A stretch of DNA of 64,000 nt, taken from NCBI RefSeq assembly GCF_040676675.1, contig NZ_JBFAPK010000010.1, positions 134,762 to 198,761 on the forward strand. Reading direction: 5' to 3'. This document shows, piece after piece, positions 16,177 through 23,213 of this stretch. How positions within the stretch are numbered: the first letter of the stretch is position 1; every line of letters starts with the position of its first letter. The position numbers and the translations under genes were made by a program. The notes under the pieces are model-generated. The model was not told where the DNA came from. It saw only the letters and a list, made by a program, of their open reading frames with translations, and ran no database searches. The stretch is from JBFAPK01 sp040676675 (GTDB taxonomy: Bacteria > Actinomycetota > Actinomycetes > Mycobacteriales > Micromonosporaceae).

Positions 16177-18078
16177 ATGACGAGACAGGCACGCGGCCCA
16201 GGGCGCCGCCGACTGTTGTCCACAGTGGTGGTGGCGGCGCTGGCCGCCGCCCTGATCACCAGCGGCGCCGCCCACGCCGCCGAGCCGTACCACGAGGAAC
16301 GGGCGGTCTACACGGCGAACACGGACGGATACTTCTGCTTCCGCATCCCGGCGATCGTGAAGGCCACCAACGGCGACCTGCTGGCGTTCGCCGAGGGCCG
16401 GATCAACAACTGCGACGACCGGGGCGACATCGACCTGGTGCTGAAGCGGTCCCACGACGGCGGCCGTACCTGGGGTCCGTTGCAGGTCGTGTCGCGCGGC
16501 AACGGCGAGACGCACGGCAACCCGATGCCCATCGTGGACGAGCGGACCGGCCGGATCGTGTTGTTCACGACCCACAACCCGGGCACCGGAAGCGGTGGCC
16601 GGGACCCGTTCCTACAGGTCAGCGACGACGACGGCGCGACCTGGAGCGCGCCGCGGGAGATGGCCGAGCTGATGCGGCCGGAGTGGACCTCCTGGTACGC
16701 CACCGGCCCGGTCCACGCCATCCAGCTCAGGCGCGGCCCGCACGCCGGGCGGTTGGTGATGAGCGCGAACCACGAGTCTCCCGGGCCGGACGGGCAGCCC
16801 GTGGCCGGCGTCCACCTCGGCTACAGCGACGACGGCGGGGAGACCTGGCACCTCGGCGCCAGCGCGGGTGGCGCCGCCGCCGACATCTTCGTCAACGAGT
16901 CGACCCTGGTGGAGCTGACCGACGGGCGGATCTACGTCAACGTGCGGGAGGGCGGCACGGCCGAGGGCACGAGGGCGTACGCGATCTCCAGTGACGGCGG
17001 CGAGAGCTACGACGCGCCGTTCCAGATGGTGCCGGAGCTGACCATGCCGGTCGTGCAGGGAGCGCTGCTGCGCCTCACCGCCACCGACGAGGGTGACGCG
17101 CGCGACCGCATCCTCTTCTCCGGACCCGCCAACCCCGGCAAGCGCGAGGCCCTGACCATCCGCTCCTCGTACGACGAGGCCCGGACCTGGGAGAGCTGGC
17201 AGGAGGGCAAGGTCATCAGCTGGGGCCCGGGCGGCTACTCCGACCTGGTCAAGATCGAGGACGATCCGGTCGCGGGCCCCGTGGCCGGAGTCCTGTACGA
17301 GGGTGGCGTGGCCGCCCTCTACGAGGTGATCCAGTTCGTCAGGTTCAACGAGGCGTACCTCGACACGCCGAACGGTTCGCCGCCGAGCCTGCCGCCGCCA
17401 CCGCCGCCCGGACCGACGACCCCGGACGCCTCGCCACGCTACGACAACACCGCCTACGTGCGCGGCGGCGCGACCCTGGGCGAGGGGCGGTACGGCCGAG
17501 GGCTCGCGCTCGACGGCGTCGACGACCACGTCGAGGTGCCCTTCGGCTCGGCCGTCGACCTGGCGGACGACCCGTTCACCGTCATGACCTGGTTCCGCTA
17601 CCGGGAGACCACCGGCAGCATCGTGCTCTGGTGGTTCTACCAGGTGGGTACCGGCGCCGCGCAGATCTGGCTGCGGGCCGAACCGGCGAGCAACCGCATC
17701 CGGGGCGTGGTCGGTACCGGCCAGGGCGACGCGAACATCACCATCGCGGGCGCGTACAACGACGGGCTCTGGCACCACGTCGCCATGCGACGGACGGCGA
17801 CCCGGGTCACGGTCCTCATCGACGGCGCCACCGTCGCCGACCTGGCCGCTCCGCGCGGCTCGGTGACCACCGGCAAGGAGTTCGGCATCCACAGCGTCTA
17901 CCTCGGTCGGCGCGTCGACGGGTTGAACAACACGTTCCACGGCGGCCTCGACGAGTTCCGCGTCTACGGCCGCGCCCTCAGCGACCAGGAGCTACGGGAG
18001 ATCCGGCAGCACAACGCCCCCATCGCCGGGCAACTGCGGCTCCGCCTCCCCTTCGCCACCATCACCCCCCAGCGGTAG
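16177..18078 (+). CDS. secreted exo-alpha-sialidase (GH33) with LamG domain
   Basis: The 633-residue protein has a Sec signal peptide (RRRLLSTVVVAALAAALITS, predicted cleavage after AHA at about 34). The sialidase beta-propeller shows the FRIP motif (Phe54-Pro57) and four Asp boxes: SHDGGRTW (about 92), SDDDGATW (about 149), SDDGGETW (about 217) and SSDGGESY (about 271). A Pro-rich linker (about 403-420) joins a C-terminal LamG/concanavalin-A-like domain (about 430-620). It should cleave terminal sialic acids from extracellular glycoconjugates. ATG 16177 has GGAGGT 10 nt upstream. A promoter with an overlapping operator lies at 16074-16109. Confidence 0.88.
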   Translation: MTRQARGPGRRRLLSTVVVAALAAALITSGAAHAAEPYHEERAVYTANTDGYFCFRIPAIVKATNGDLLAFAEGRINNCDDRGDIDLVLKRSHDGGRTWGPLQVVSRGNGETHGNPMPIVDERTGRIVLFTTHNPGTGSGGRDPFLQVSDDDGATWSAPREMAELMRPEWTSWYATGPVHAIQLRRGPHAGRLVMSANHESPGPDGQPVAGVHLGYSDDGGETWHLGASAGGAAADIFVNESTLVELTDGRIYVNVREGGTAEGTRAYAISSDGGESYDAPFQMVPELTMPVVQGALLRLTATDEGDARDRILFSGPANPGKREALTIRSSYDEARTWESWQEGKVISWGPGGYSDLVKIEDDPVAGPVAGVLYEGGVAALYEVIQFVRFNEAYLDTPNGSPPSLPPPPPPGPTTPDASPRYDNTAYVRGGATLGEGRYGRGLALDGVDDHVEVPFGSAVDLADDPFTVMTWFRYRETTGSIVLWWFYQVGTGAAQIWLRAEPASNRIRGVVGTGQGDANITIAGAYNDGLWHHVAMRRTATRVTVLIDGATVADLAAPRGSVTTGKEFGIHSVYLGRRVDGLNNTFHGGLDEFRVYGRALSDQELREIRQHNAPIAGQLRLRLPFATITPQR

Positions 18079-18084
18079 GCGCAG

Positions 18085-18116
18085 GTGCCCCGCCGTCCGG
18101 CCGGACGGCGGGGCAC
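18085..18116 (+). terminator. perfect 32-bp palindrome after sialidase gene
   Basis: The 16-bp half GTGCCCCGCCGTCCGG is followed immediately by its exact complement, 6 nt after the sialidase stop. It lacks a U-tract but would form a very stable hairpin. Confidence 0.7.
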
Positions 18117-18186
18117 GACGTCCGTGGTGGGCCAGCAGACGAATGCCGCCGAGCCGCAACCGGCAGCGGTGTGGCATGGTGGCCTG

Positions 18187-19371
18187 ATGATCGACAGCGT
18201 CGGGGCGCTGGCGGCCGTCATCCGGCACGCCGTCGAGTTGGAGGACGACTACGACGACATCGCACCGACCCTCGCGGCGCTGGCGTCCTGCGGGGACACC
18301 ACCCTGGTGCCCCGCCTGCACGAGGCGCTCGATCGGTTCCTGGACGAGGAGAATTTCTACGGCCGCGACCTGATCGCCGGCATCCTCGCCGGCATCGAGG
18401 GTACGGCGGCGCTCCCGGCGTTGCTGCGCGCCTCGGCCCGCGACCTCGGCGACGACCAGGACAGCTTGAGCGGCGAAATCATCGATCTGCTGCGCAGGGA
18501 CCAGGCGTCCGCCCGGCGTACGGTGCTCCAGTTCGTCGCGAGCGAATCGCCCGAACTGCGCCGGGCCGGATTGTGGGCGCTCGGATTCGTGGCGGAGACG
18601 GGGGATGTCGGGCTGCTGGCCGCCGCGGCGACCGACACCGACCCGGAGGTCCGGTCCCTGGCGATCGGCTCGATCCCCGATCCCGTCGAGGACGCGCGGG
18701 CATTTCGTGTGCTCGTTCAGGCGTTGCGCGACCCGGACGATCGGGTGCGGGTGTCGGCGATCAGCAGGCTCGGCTCCACCGGCCGCCCCGACGCCGTCGC
18801 GCCGCTCGTCGCCCTGGCCGATGACGAGGCGGCCCGGGTACGGTCCATGGTCTCGTACGCACTCGGCCGGCTGGGTGCCGAGGAGGCGACCCCGGCCCTG
18901 CTACGGCTACGTCACGATCCTGACCGGGACGTCCGCGAGCGTGCGGTGGAGGCCCTCGGCTCGGTCGGCGGGCCGGCCGCCGTCGACGCGCTGCTGAACC
19001 TCGCCGCCGACGAGGATCCGCGGTCGCGGGTCCTGGCCGCCAGGGCGCTCGGGAGGGCGGCTGAATCGGATCCCCGCGTACCGGGCCAGCTCGGGAGGCT
19101 GGCGCGGGACGGCGAGGCGGTGGTCCGGGCGGCCACCCTCAGCGGGCTCGTGAGCGCCGGAGGCGAGCCGTCGCGCTGGGCGCCGCTCGTCGCCGGACTG
19201 GCGGACGACCCGGATCCGGTGGTGCGGCAACGGGTCGCGGTCACGGCACGCCACCTCGTACCGGCCGCGGCCCCCGAGATCCTCCAGCGGTATGCCGACG
19301 ACCCCGACCAGAACGTGCGCCGGGTCGCCGCCCTCGAACTGGGCCGGCTCTCCGATTCGGCTGCCCGCTGA
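18187..19371 (+). CDS. HEAT-repeat protein, 394 aa
   Basis: The protein is a continuous alpha-solenoid of PBS-lyase/HEAT-type repeats (DPEVRSLAIGSI, DPDDRVRVSAISRLG, EAARVRSMVSYALGRLG, DPDRDVRERAVEALGSVG, DPRSRVLAARALGRA, DPDPVVRQRVAVTARHL, DPDQNVRRVAALELGRL) with about 31-residue spacing. It has no enzyme motif and probably binds protein partners. It is the second HEAT solenoid in the window but shares no close sequence with the one at 7474. ATG 18187 is chosen; CATGGT lies 6 nt before it, a weaker version of the leaderless promoter pattern. Confidence 0.8.
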   Translation: MIDSVGALAAVIRHAVELEDDYDDIAPTLAALASCGDTTLVPRLHEALDRFLDEENFYGRDLIAGILAGIEGTAALPALLRASARDLGDDQDSLSGEIIDLLRRDQASARRTVLQFVASESPELRRAGLWALGFVAETGDVGLLAAAATDTDPEVRSLAIGSIPDPVEDARAFRVLVQALRDPDDRVRVSAISRLGSTGRPDAVAPLVALADDEAARVRSMVSYALGRLGAEEATPALLRLRHDPDRDVRERAVEALGSVGGPAAVDALLNLAADEDPRSRVLAARALGRAAESDPRVPGQLGRLARDGEAVVRAATLSGLVSAGGEPSRWAPLVAGLADDPDPVVRQRVAVTARHLVPAAAPEILQRYADDPDQNVRRVAALELGRLSDSAAR

Positions 19372-19427
19372 CCCGGCCCGGGTTGGCGAACCAGGCGGCG
19401 CGCCACGCGGGCCTGAGCCGGGCCGGG
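19372..19427. terminator. bidirectional GC-rich hairpin between HEAT and TetR genes
   Basis: Arms CCCGGCCCGG (19372-19381) and CCGGGCCGGG (19418-19427) are perfectly complementary around a 36-nt loop, between convergent genes. The long loop makes this only a moderate candidate. Confidence 0.35.
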
Positions 19428-19486
19428 GGAGCGGGAGCTGACGCGGTGGCGACCGCTGCCCGCCCACGTCTCGCCGCATGCGGGGG

Positions 19487-20080
19487 TCAGGGCTGTCGCA
19501 TCGCCCCGGCCATGACGGTGGTCACGACCTTGCGTACGGCCGCGGCCTCCGGCGGGCTCTCCTTCCGCTCGGTGAAGAGCAGGTGCGCGGCCCCGATCAG
19601 GGTGCCCGCGAGCGTGTCGAGGTCGGCGTCGGCGTCGATCCGGCCCCGGTCCCGTTCGGCCGCCAGGTACGAGGCGATCATGGCGGCGCCCTCGCCGGCG
19701 AGCGGGAACCGGGCGGTGCCGGCCGCACGCAGCCGCCGGCGCAGCTCGTCGCGGGCGATGACGAGGGTCACGATCGACACCATGACCGGATCGAGGAGGT
19801 TGATCAAAGCGCCGGTCAGGTTGTCGGCGACGGTGCCGGTCCCGGCCGCGTCGCGTAGGGCGGCGGCCTGTGCCTCGACCTGGGCGATGCAGTCCAGCAC
19901 CAGCTCGGCGAGGAAGGCGTCGAAGTCGGCGAAGTGCCGGTGCAGGACGCCCTTGGCGACGTCGGCCTCCGTGGTGACCGCCCGGCTGGTCAGCCCGGTG
20001 ACGCCGTCCCGGGCCAGCACCCGTACGGCCGCGTCGAAGAGCTGTCGGCGCGGGTCTCGCAGTGCGACGCCGGTCGGCAA
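19487..20080 (-). CDS. TetR family transcriptional regulator
   Basis: The 197-residue protein has an N-terminal TetR helix-turn-helix (about 10-56; RRQLFDAAVRVLARDGVTGLTSRAVTTEADVAKGVLHRHFADFDAFLAELV) and a helical ligand domain. The TTG start at 20080 is preceded by GGAAGGGG at 6 nt. It is divergent from a two-gene methyltransferase operon, and two tandem palindromes lie in the 84-bp gap, over the -10 and start codon of the first methyltransferase, so this operon is its likely target. Confidence 0.85.
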   Translation of the reverse strand: MPTGVALRDPRRQLFDAAVRVLARDGVTGLTSRAVTTEADVAKGVLHRHFADFDAFLAELVLDCIAQVEAQAAALRDAAGTGTVADNLTGALINLLDPVMVSIVTLVIARDELRRRLRAAGTARFPLAGEGAAMIASYLAAERDRGRIDADADLDTLAGTLIGAAHLLFTERKESPPEAAAVRKVVTTVMAGAMRQP

Positions 20081-20134
20081 CGCGCACCCCTTCCCTCACT
20101 GTCGGCGCCGTCGCGTTACTCGGCGCGATTGCGT

Positions 20135-20174
20135 TAGTGGGCGCCTGCCCACTAGGGTGGGCGCATGCCCACTA
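20135..20174. promoter_or_regulatory. tandem palindromic TetR operator over a start codon
   Basis: Two palindromes sit head to tail with 20-bp period: TAGTGGGC-GCCT-GCCCACTA (20135-20154) and GTGGGC-GCAT-GCCCAC (20157-20172). The second covers the ATG at 20165 and part of the TAGGGT -10 (20153-20158), so binding would block both transcription and initiation at a leaderless start. Confidence 0.6.
20153..20158 (+). promoter_or_regulatory. -10 hexamer TAGGGT for leaderless methyltransferase gene
   Basis: TAGGGT is followed by 6 nt and ATG 20165. It bridges the two operator palindromes. Confidence 0.5.
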
Positions 20175-21037
20175 TATCGTCCTCGTCCTCGTCCTCGCCG
20201 TCGCCGGAACCGCACCTGCACCGGCGCATGGCCGAGTCGTTCGGGATCGACCCCGGGCGGTACGACCGGAACCGGCCCTCGTACCCGGAAGCCATGATCC
20301 AGCGGATCGTGGCCGCCAGCCCCGGCGTCGACTTTCTCGACGTCGGCTGCGGCACCGGCATCGAGGCCCGCCAGTTCGTGGCCGCCGGCTGCGCGGTGCT
20401 CGGCGTCGAGGCCGACCCGCGCATGGCCGACTTCGCGCGGGAGTCCGGCCTCGACGTCGAGGTGGCGACCTTCGAGGCATGGGAGCCGGCCGGACGTACC
20501 TTCGACGCGGTCGTCTCCGGTACCGCCTGGCACTGGGTGGACCCGGTCGCGGGCGCGGCGAAGGCGGCCCGGATCCTGCGTCCGGGCGGCGTGCTGGCAC
20601 CGTTCGGGCACGTGTACCAGCCTCCGCCCGCCGTGACCGACGCGCTGGCCGCGGCGTACCGTCGGGTGGCCCCCGACTCGCCGATCAACCTCGGCGGGCG
20701 GCCGGAGGGCTCGATCCTGGACGGATACCGGGCGCTGTACGCCAGGGCCGCAGACGGCATCCGCGCCGCGGGCGGCTTCGGCGAGCCCGAGCTGTGGCGG
20801 TACGACTGGGAGCGCTCGTACACCCGGGACGAGCTGCTGGATCTGGTGGCGACCTCGGGCGGTCTCAGCAGCCTGCCGCCGGAGCCGGTGGCGGAGGTGC
20901 TGGCGGCCGTGGGCGCGGCGGCCGACGAGCTGGGCGGCTCCGTCACGCTGCCGTACGCCACCTGGGGTCTCACCGCGACCCGGCTCGATGCCCCGCCGCC
21001 GGCCCCGGCAGGCACGGTACGCGAGGCCGGCGCGTGA
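20165..21037 (+). CDS. class I SAM-dependent methyltransferase
   Basis: The 290-residue protein has SAM-binding motif I FLDVGCGTG at residues 57-65, VEADP acid loop after it, and the VSGTAWHWVDP and RILRPGGVLAPFG motifs of the Methyltransf_11/UbiE-like group. The N-terminus has an odd polyserine run (residues 5-12) encoded by repeated TCG/TCC codons. The substrate is unknown; it is cotranscribed with a second methyltransferase (GTGA overlap at 21034) and appears controlled by the divergent TetR. Confidence 0.85.
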   Translation: MPTISSSSSSSPSPEPHLHRRMAESFGIDPGRYDRNRPSYPEAMIQRIVAASPGVDFLDVGCGTGIEARQFVAAGCAVLGVEADPRMADFARESGLDVEVATFEAWEPAGRTFDAVVSGTAWHWVDPVAGAAKAARILRPGGVLAPFGHVYQPPPAVTDALAAAYRRVAPDSPINLGGRPEGSILDGYRALYARAADGIRAAGGFGEPELWRYDWERSYTRDELLDLVATSGGLSSLPPEPVAEVLAAVGAAADELGGSVTLPYATWGLTATRLDAPPPAPAGTVREAGA

Positions 21038-21816
21038 CCGCCGGCCCCGTCGACTACGACGCCGAGCTGACCAGGTACGACCCGGTGCTGCGCCGCGCCT
21101 GGGCGGTCCAACCCCACGACCGCGTCCTCGACGTCGGCTGCGGCGCCGGCCGGACGACCCGTACGGCGGCGCGCCTGGCCCGGGCCGGCAGCGCGCTCGG
21201 GGTCGACGTGTCGGCGCCCGCCATCGAGCGCGCCCGCGGCCTCGCCCTGGCCGAGGGGCTGGGCAACGTCACCTTCGAGCGCGCCGACGCGCAGGCACAC
21301 CCGTTCGCCCAGGGTCGGTTCGACCTCGCGATCAGCCGGTTCGGCACGATGTTCTTCGACGACCCGGTCGCCGCCTTCGGCAACATCGGACGCGCGCTGC
21401 GTCCGGCCGGACGCCTGGTCATGCTGGTCTGGCAGGCCGCCGAGCGCAACGAGTGGGACGTCGTCATCCGCGAAGCGCTGGCGGAGCCCGGCGGGCCGGC
21501 GGTGGTCGCGGGCGACGGGCCGGACGCGTTCTCGCTCGCCGACCCGGCGACCGTGGCGGCGGTCCTGCGGGCCGCGGGGTTCGCCGACATCGTCCTCACC
21601 GACGTCGGCCAGCCCGTCTACTACGGCCCGGACCCCACCGCGGCCCTCGACTGGATCGGCCGCTTCGCGGTGACGAAGAACCTCCTGGAGCGTCTCGATC
21701 CCGCCGCCGCGGCTCGCGCCCTCGCGCGACTGCGGGACGCGCTCGCCGCGCGTACGACCGACGGGGGCGTCTGGTTCGACTCCCGCGCCTGGATCGTCAC
21801 CGCGCGCCGCCGATGA
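21034..21816 (+). CDS. class I SAM-dependent methyltransferase
   Basis: The 260-residue protein carries motif I VLDVGCGAG (residues 31-39), the VDVSAPAIERAR post-I region, FDLAISRFGTMFFDDP and RALRPAGRLVMLVWQ motifs of small-molecule methyltransferases. It is distinct in sequence from the neighbouring methyltransferase. The GTG start overlaps the upstream TGA, so translation is coupled. Substrate unknown. Confidence 0.85.
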   Translation: MTAGPVDYDAELTRYDPVLRRAWAVQPHDRVLDVGCGAGRTTRTAARLARAGSALGVDVSAPAIERARGLALAEGLGNVTFERADAQAHPFAQGRFDLAISRFGTMFFDDPVAAFGNIGRALRPAGRLVMLVWQAAERNEWDVVIREALAEPGGPAVVAGDGPDAFSLADPATVAAVLRAAGFADIVLTDVGQPVYYGPDPTAALDWIGRFAVTKNLLERLDPAAAARALARLRDALAARTTDGGVWFDSRAWIVTARRR

Positions 21817-21983
21817 GCGCGGGCGGGGGCCTCGGCCGACCCGTTCCGTGCCGTCGTGGACGAGCTGACCGGCCTGCTGCGCGGAGATCGCCAGTGTCGC
21901 ATCAGGCAACGTTCGCCCTGGTGCGATACGGGTGATGATCTTTGTGCTATCGTCCGCGTCGCCGTGCACCACCGCACATTCGA

Positions 21984-22027
21984 GGAGGTGAGCCCGATCA
22001 ACGCTGCGACCAGTCGGGGCTCCCTCC
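21984..22027 (+). promoter_or_regulatory. leader hairpin with GGAGG sequestered
   Basis: GGAGGTGAGCCC (21984-21995) can pair with GGGGCTCCCTCC (22016-22027), followed by TTTG. A 17-codon ORF (GTG 21988 to TAG 22041) begins within the left arm. It lies 56 bases upstream of the hydrolase ATG, so attenuation or translational control is possible. Confidence 0.4.
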
Positions 22028-22082
22028 TTTGCATGGCCTAGGGAGCGCTCGCACAAGGCTCTACGAAAGGCTTGAAACGCCG

Positions 22083-22811
22083 ATGCGCTTCAGCTCCCAT
22101 ACGTCGTCGGACGGCGTCACCGAACAGCCCTTCACCCTCGACGAGATCCCCGGCGTGCTGTGGACGCCGGAAGGCGCCCGCGGTACTCGTCCCCTGATTC
22201 TGCTGGGCCACGGCGGCGGGCAACACAAGACGGCCCCCGGTATCGTGTCCCGGGCGCGCCGCTACGCCGCCGAGGGTTTCGCGGTCGTCGCGATCGACGC
22301 GCCCAACCACGGCGACCGGCCCAAGGGCGACGAGTTCGGCCGGATCGCGGCCGAGATGCGGGCCGGGATGGCCGCCGGTGAGAATCCGGGCTCGCTTGTC
22401 GCCGGCATGCACAGCTATCTGGCCCCGCAGGCCGTCGCCGACTGGCAAGCGGTCCTGACCGCGGTCCAGCGCCTCGACCAGGTCGGCGTCGGCCCGGTGG
22501 GCTACTGCGGCATGTCGATGGGCTGCGGGCTCGGTATCCCGCTCGTCGCCGCGGAACCCCGGATCCGGGCGGCGGTGCTGGGCCTGCTCGGCGTGCACGG
22601 GCTGGCCGAGGACGCCGGGCGTATCACCGCGCCGGTGCAGTTCCTGGTCCAGTGGGACGACCAGTTGGTGCCGCGGGACCAGAGCTTGGCGCTGTTCGAC
22701 GCCCTGGCTTCGGCTGAGAAGACGCTGCACGCCAACCCCGGTAAACACGGAGATGTGCCGTCGTTCGAGGTGGACAGCTCGCTGCGGTTCTTCGCCCGGC
22801 ATCTGAGCTGA
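22083..22811 (+). CDS. alpha/beta hydrolase (dienelactone hydrolase-like)
   Basis: The 242-residue protein has the oxyanion-loop LLGHGGGQHK near residue 40, the nucleophile elbow GYCGMSMGCG with Ser145, a probable acid in QWDDQLVP and a C-terminal His in NPGKHGD. It fits the dienelactone-hydrolase/acyl-peptidase group of serine hydrolases; substrate unknown. ATG 22083 is chosen although a GAAAGG is about 11 nt upstream; in-frame codons extend further back through the leader hairpin region. Confidence 0.75.
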   Translation: MRFSSHTSSDGVTEQPFTLDEIPGVLWTPEGARGTRPLILLGHGGGQHKTAPGIVSRARRYAAEGFAVVAIDAPNHGDRPKGDEFGRIAAEMRAGMAAGENPGSLVAGMHSYLAPQAVADWQAVLTAVQRLDQVGVGPVGYCGMSMGCGLGIPLVAAEPRIRAAVLGLLGVHGLAEDAGRITAPVQFLVQWDDQLVPRDQSLALFDALASAEKTLHANPGKHGDVPSFEVDSSLRFFARHLS

Positions 22812-23134
22812 CACGAGATCCCCGTACTCGGCGCGCTGGCCCTGAACTCAGGATAGCGGCAGCCCGCCGGCTCCAGGCTGGCAACCGACCCGGGTTGCCG
22901 GCCTGCCCGAGCGCGCCAGCCGCCGAGGTCGTACCCCGGGAGGCCATGCTCATGTGCGCGCATCCGCCGCGGGGCGCTCGTCCCGGAACGGCGCCGACGG
23001 TGGAGCGCGAAGCGGCCCGGCCCGGCTTCCGCCCGGCATGCTCCGGACGGTCGAGGATCTCGTCCTGCGCCGGGGACAAAAAGAAAAGGCAAGGAGAAGA
23101 CACTCCCTGCCACTTCTAACGTATACCGCACCGG
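22812..23134. other. non-coding stretch upstream of rph
   Basis: No convincing gene is visible between the hydrolase and the rifamycin-associated element. The last 80 bases contain a purine-rich, relatively A-rich stretch (23076-23100) and GTATAC-type sequence at 23121-23126, which may belong to the rph promoter. Open frames here are short and have no family features. Confidence 0.5.
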
Positions 23135-23153
23135 GGGGCTTGCGGCAAGACCC
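23135..23153. promoter_or_regulatory. rifamycin-associated element (RAE)
   Basis: GGGGCTTGCGGCAAGACCC matches 18 of 19 bases of the RAE inverted repeat as I remember it (GGGGCTTGCGGCAAGGCCC), which drives rifampin-inducible expression of rph and other rifampin resistance genes in actinomycetes. It lies 61 bases before the rph start. Confidence 0.85.
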
Positions 23154-23213
23154 GGGTCCTACCGCAGAATCGGCGGCCGGACTCAGCACCGACGAGAAAG
23201 TGGGGGGCACGAC

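Noticed and set aside
18085..18186. Upstream in-frame extension of the second HEAT gene
   Set aside because: The extension begins inside the sialidase terminator palindrome and has no homology-like sequence; ATG 18187 fits better.
22895..23119. Small plus-strand ORF before rph
   Set aside because: Pro/Ala/Arg composition without motif, no ribosome site; probably chance.
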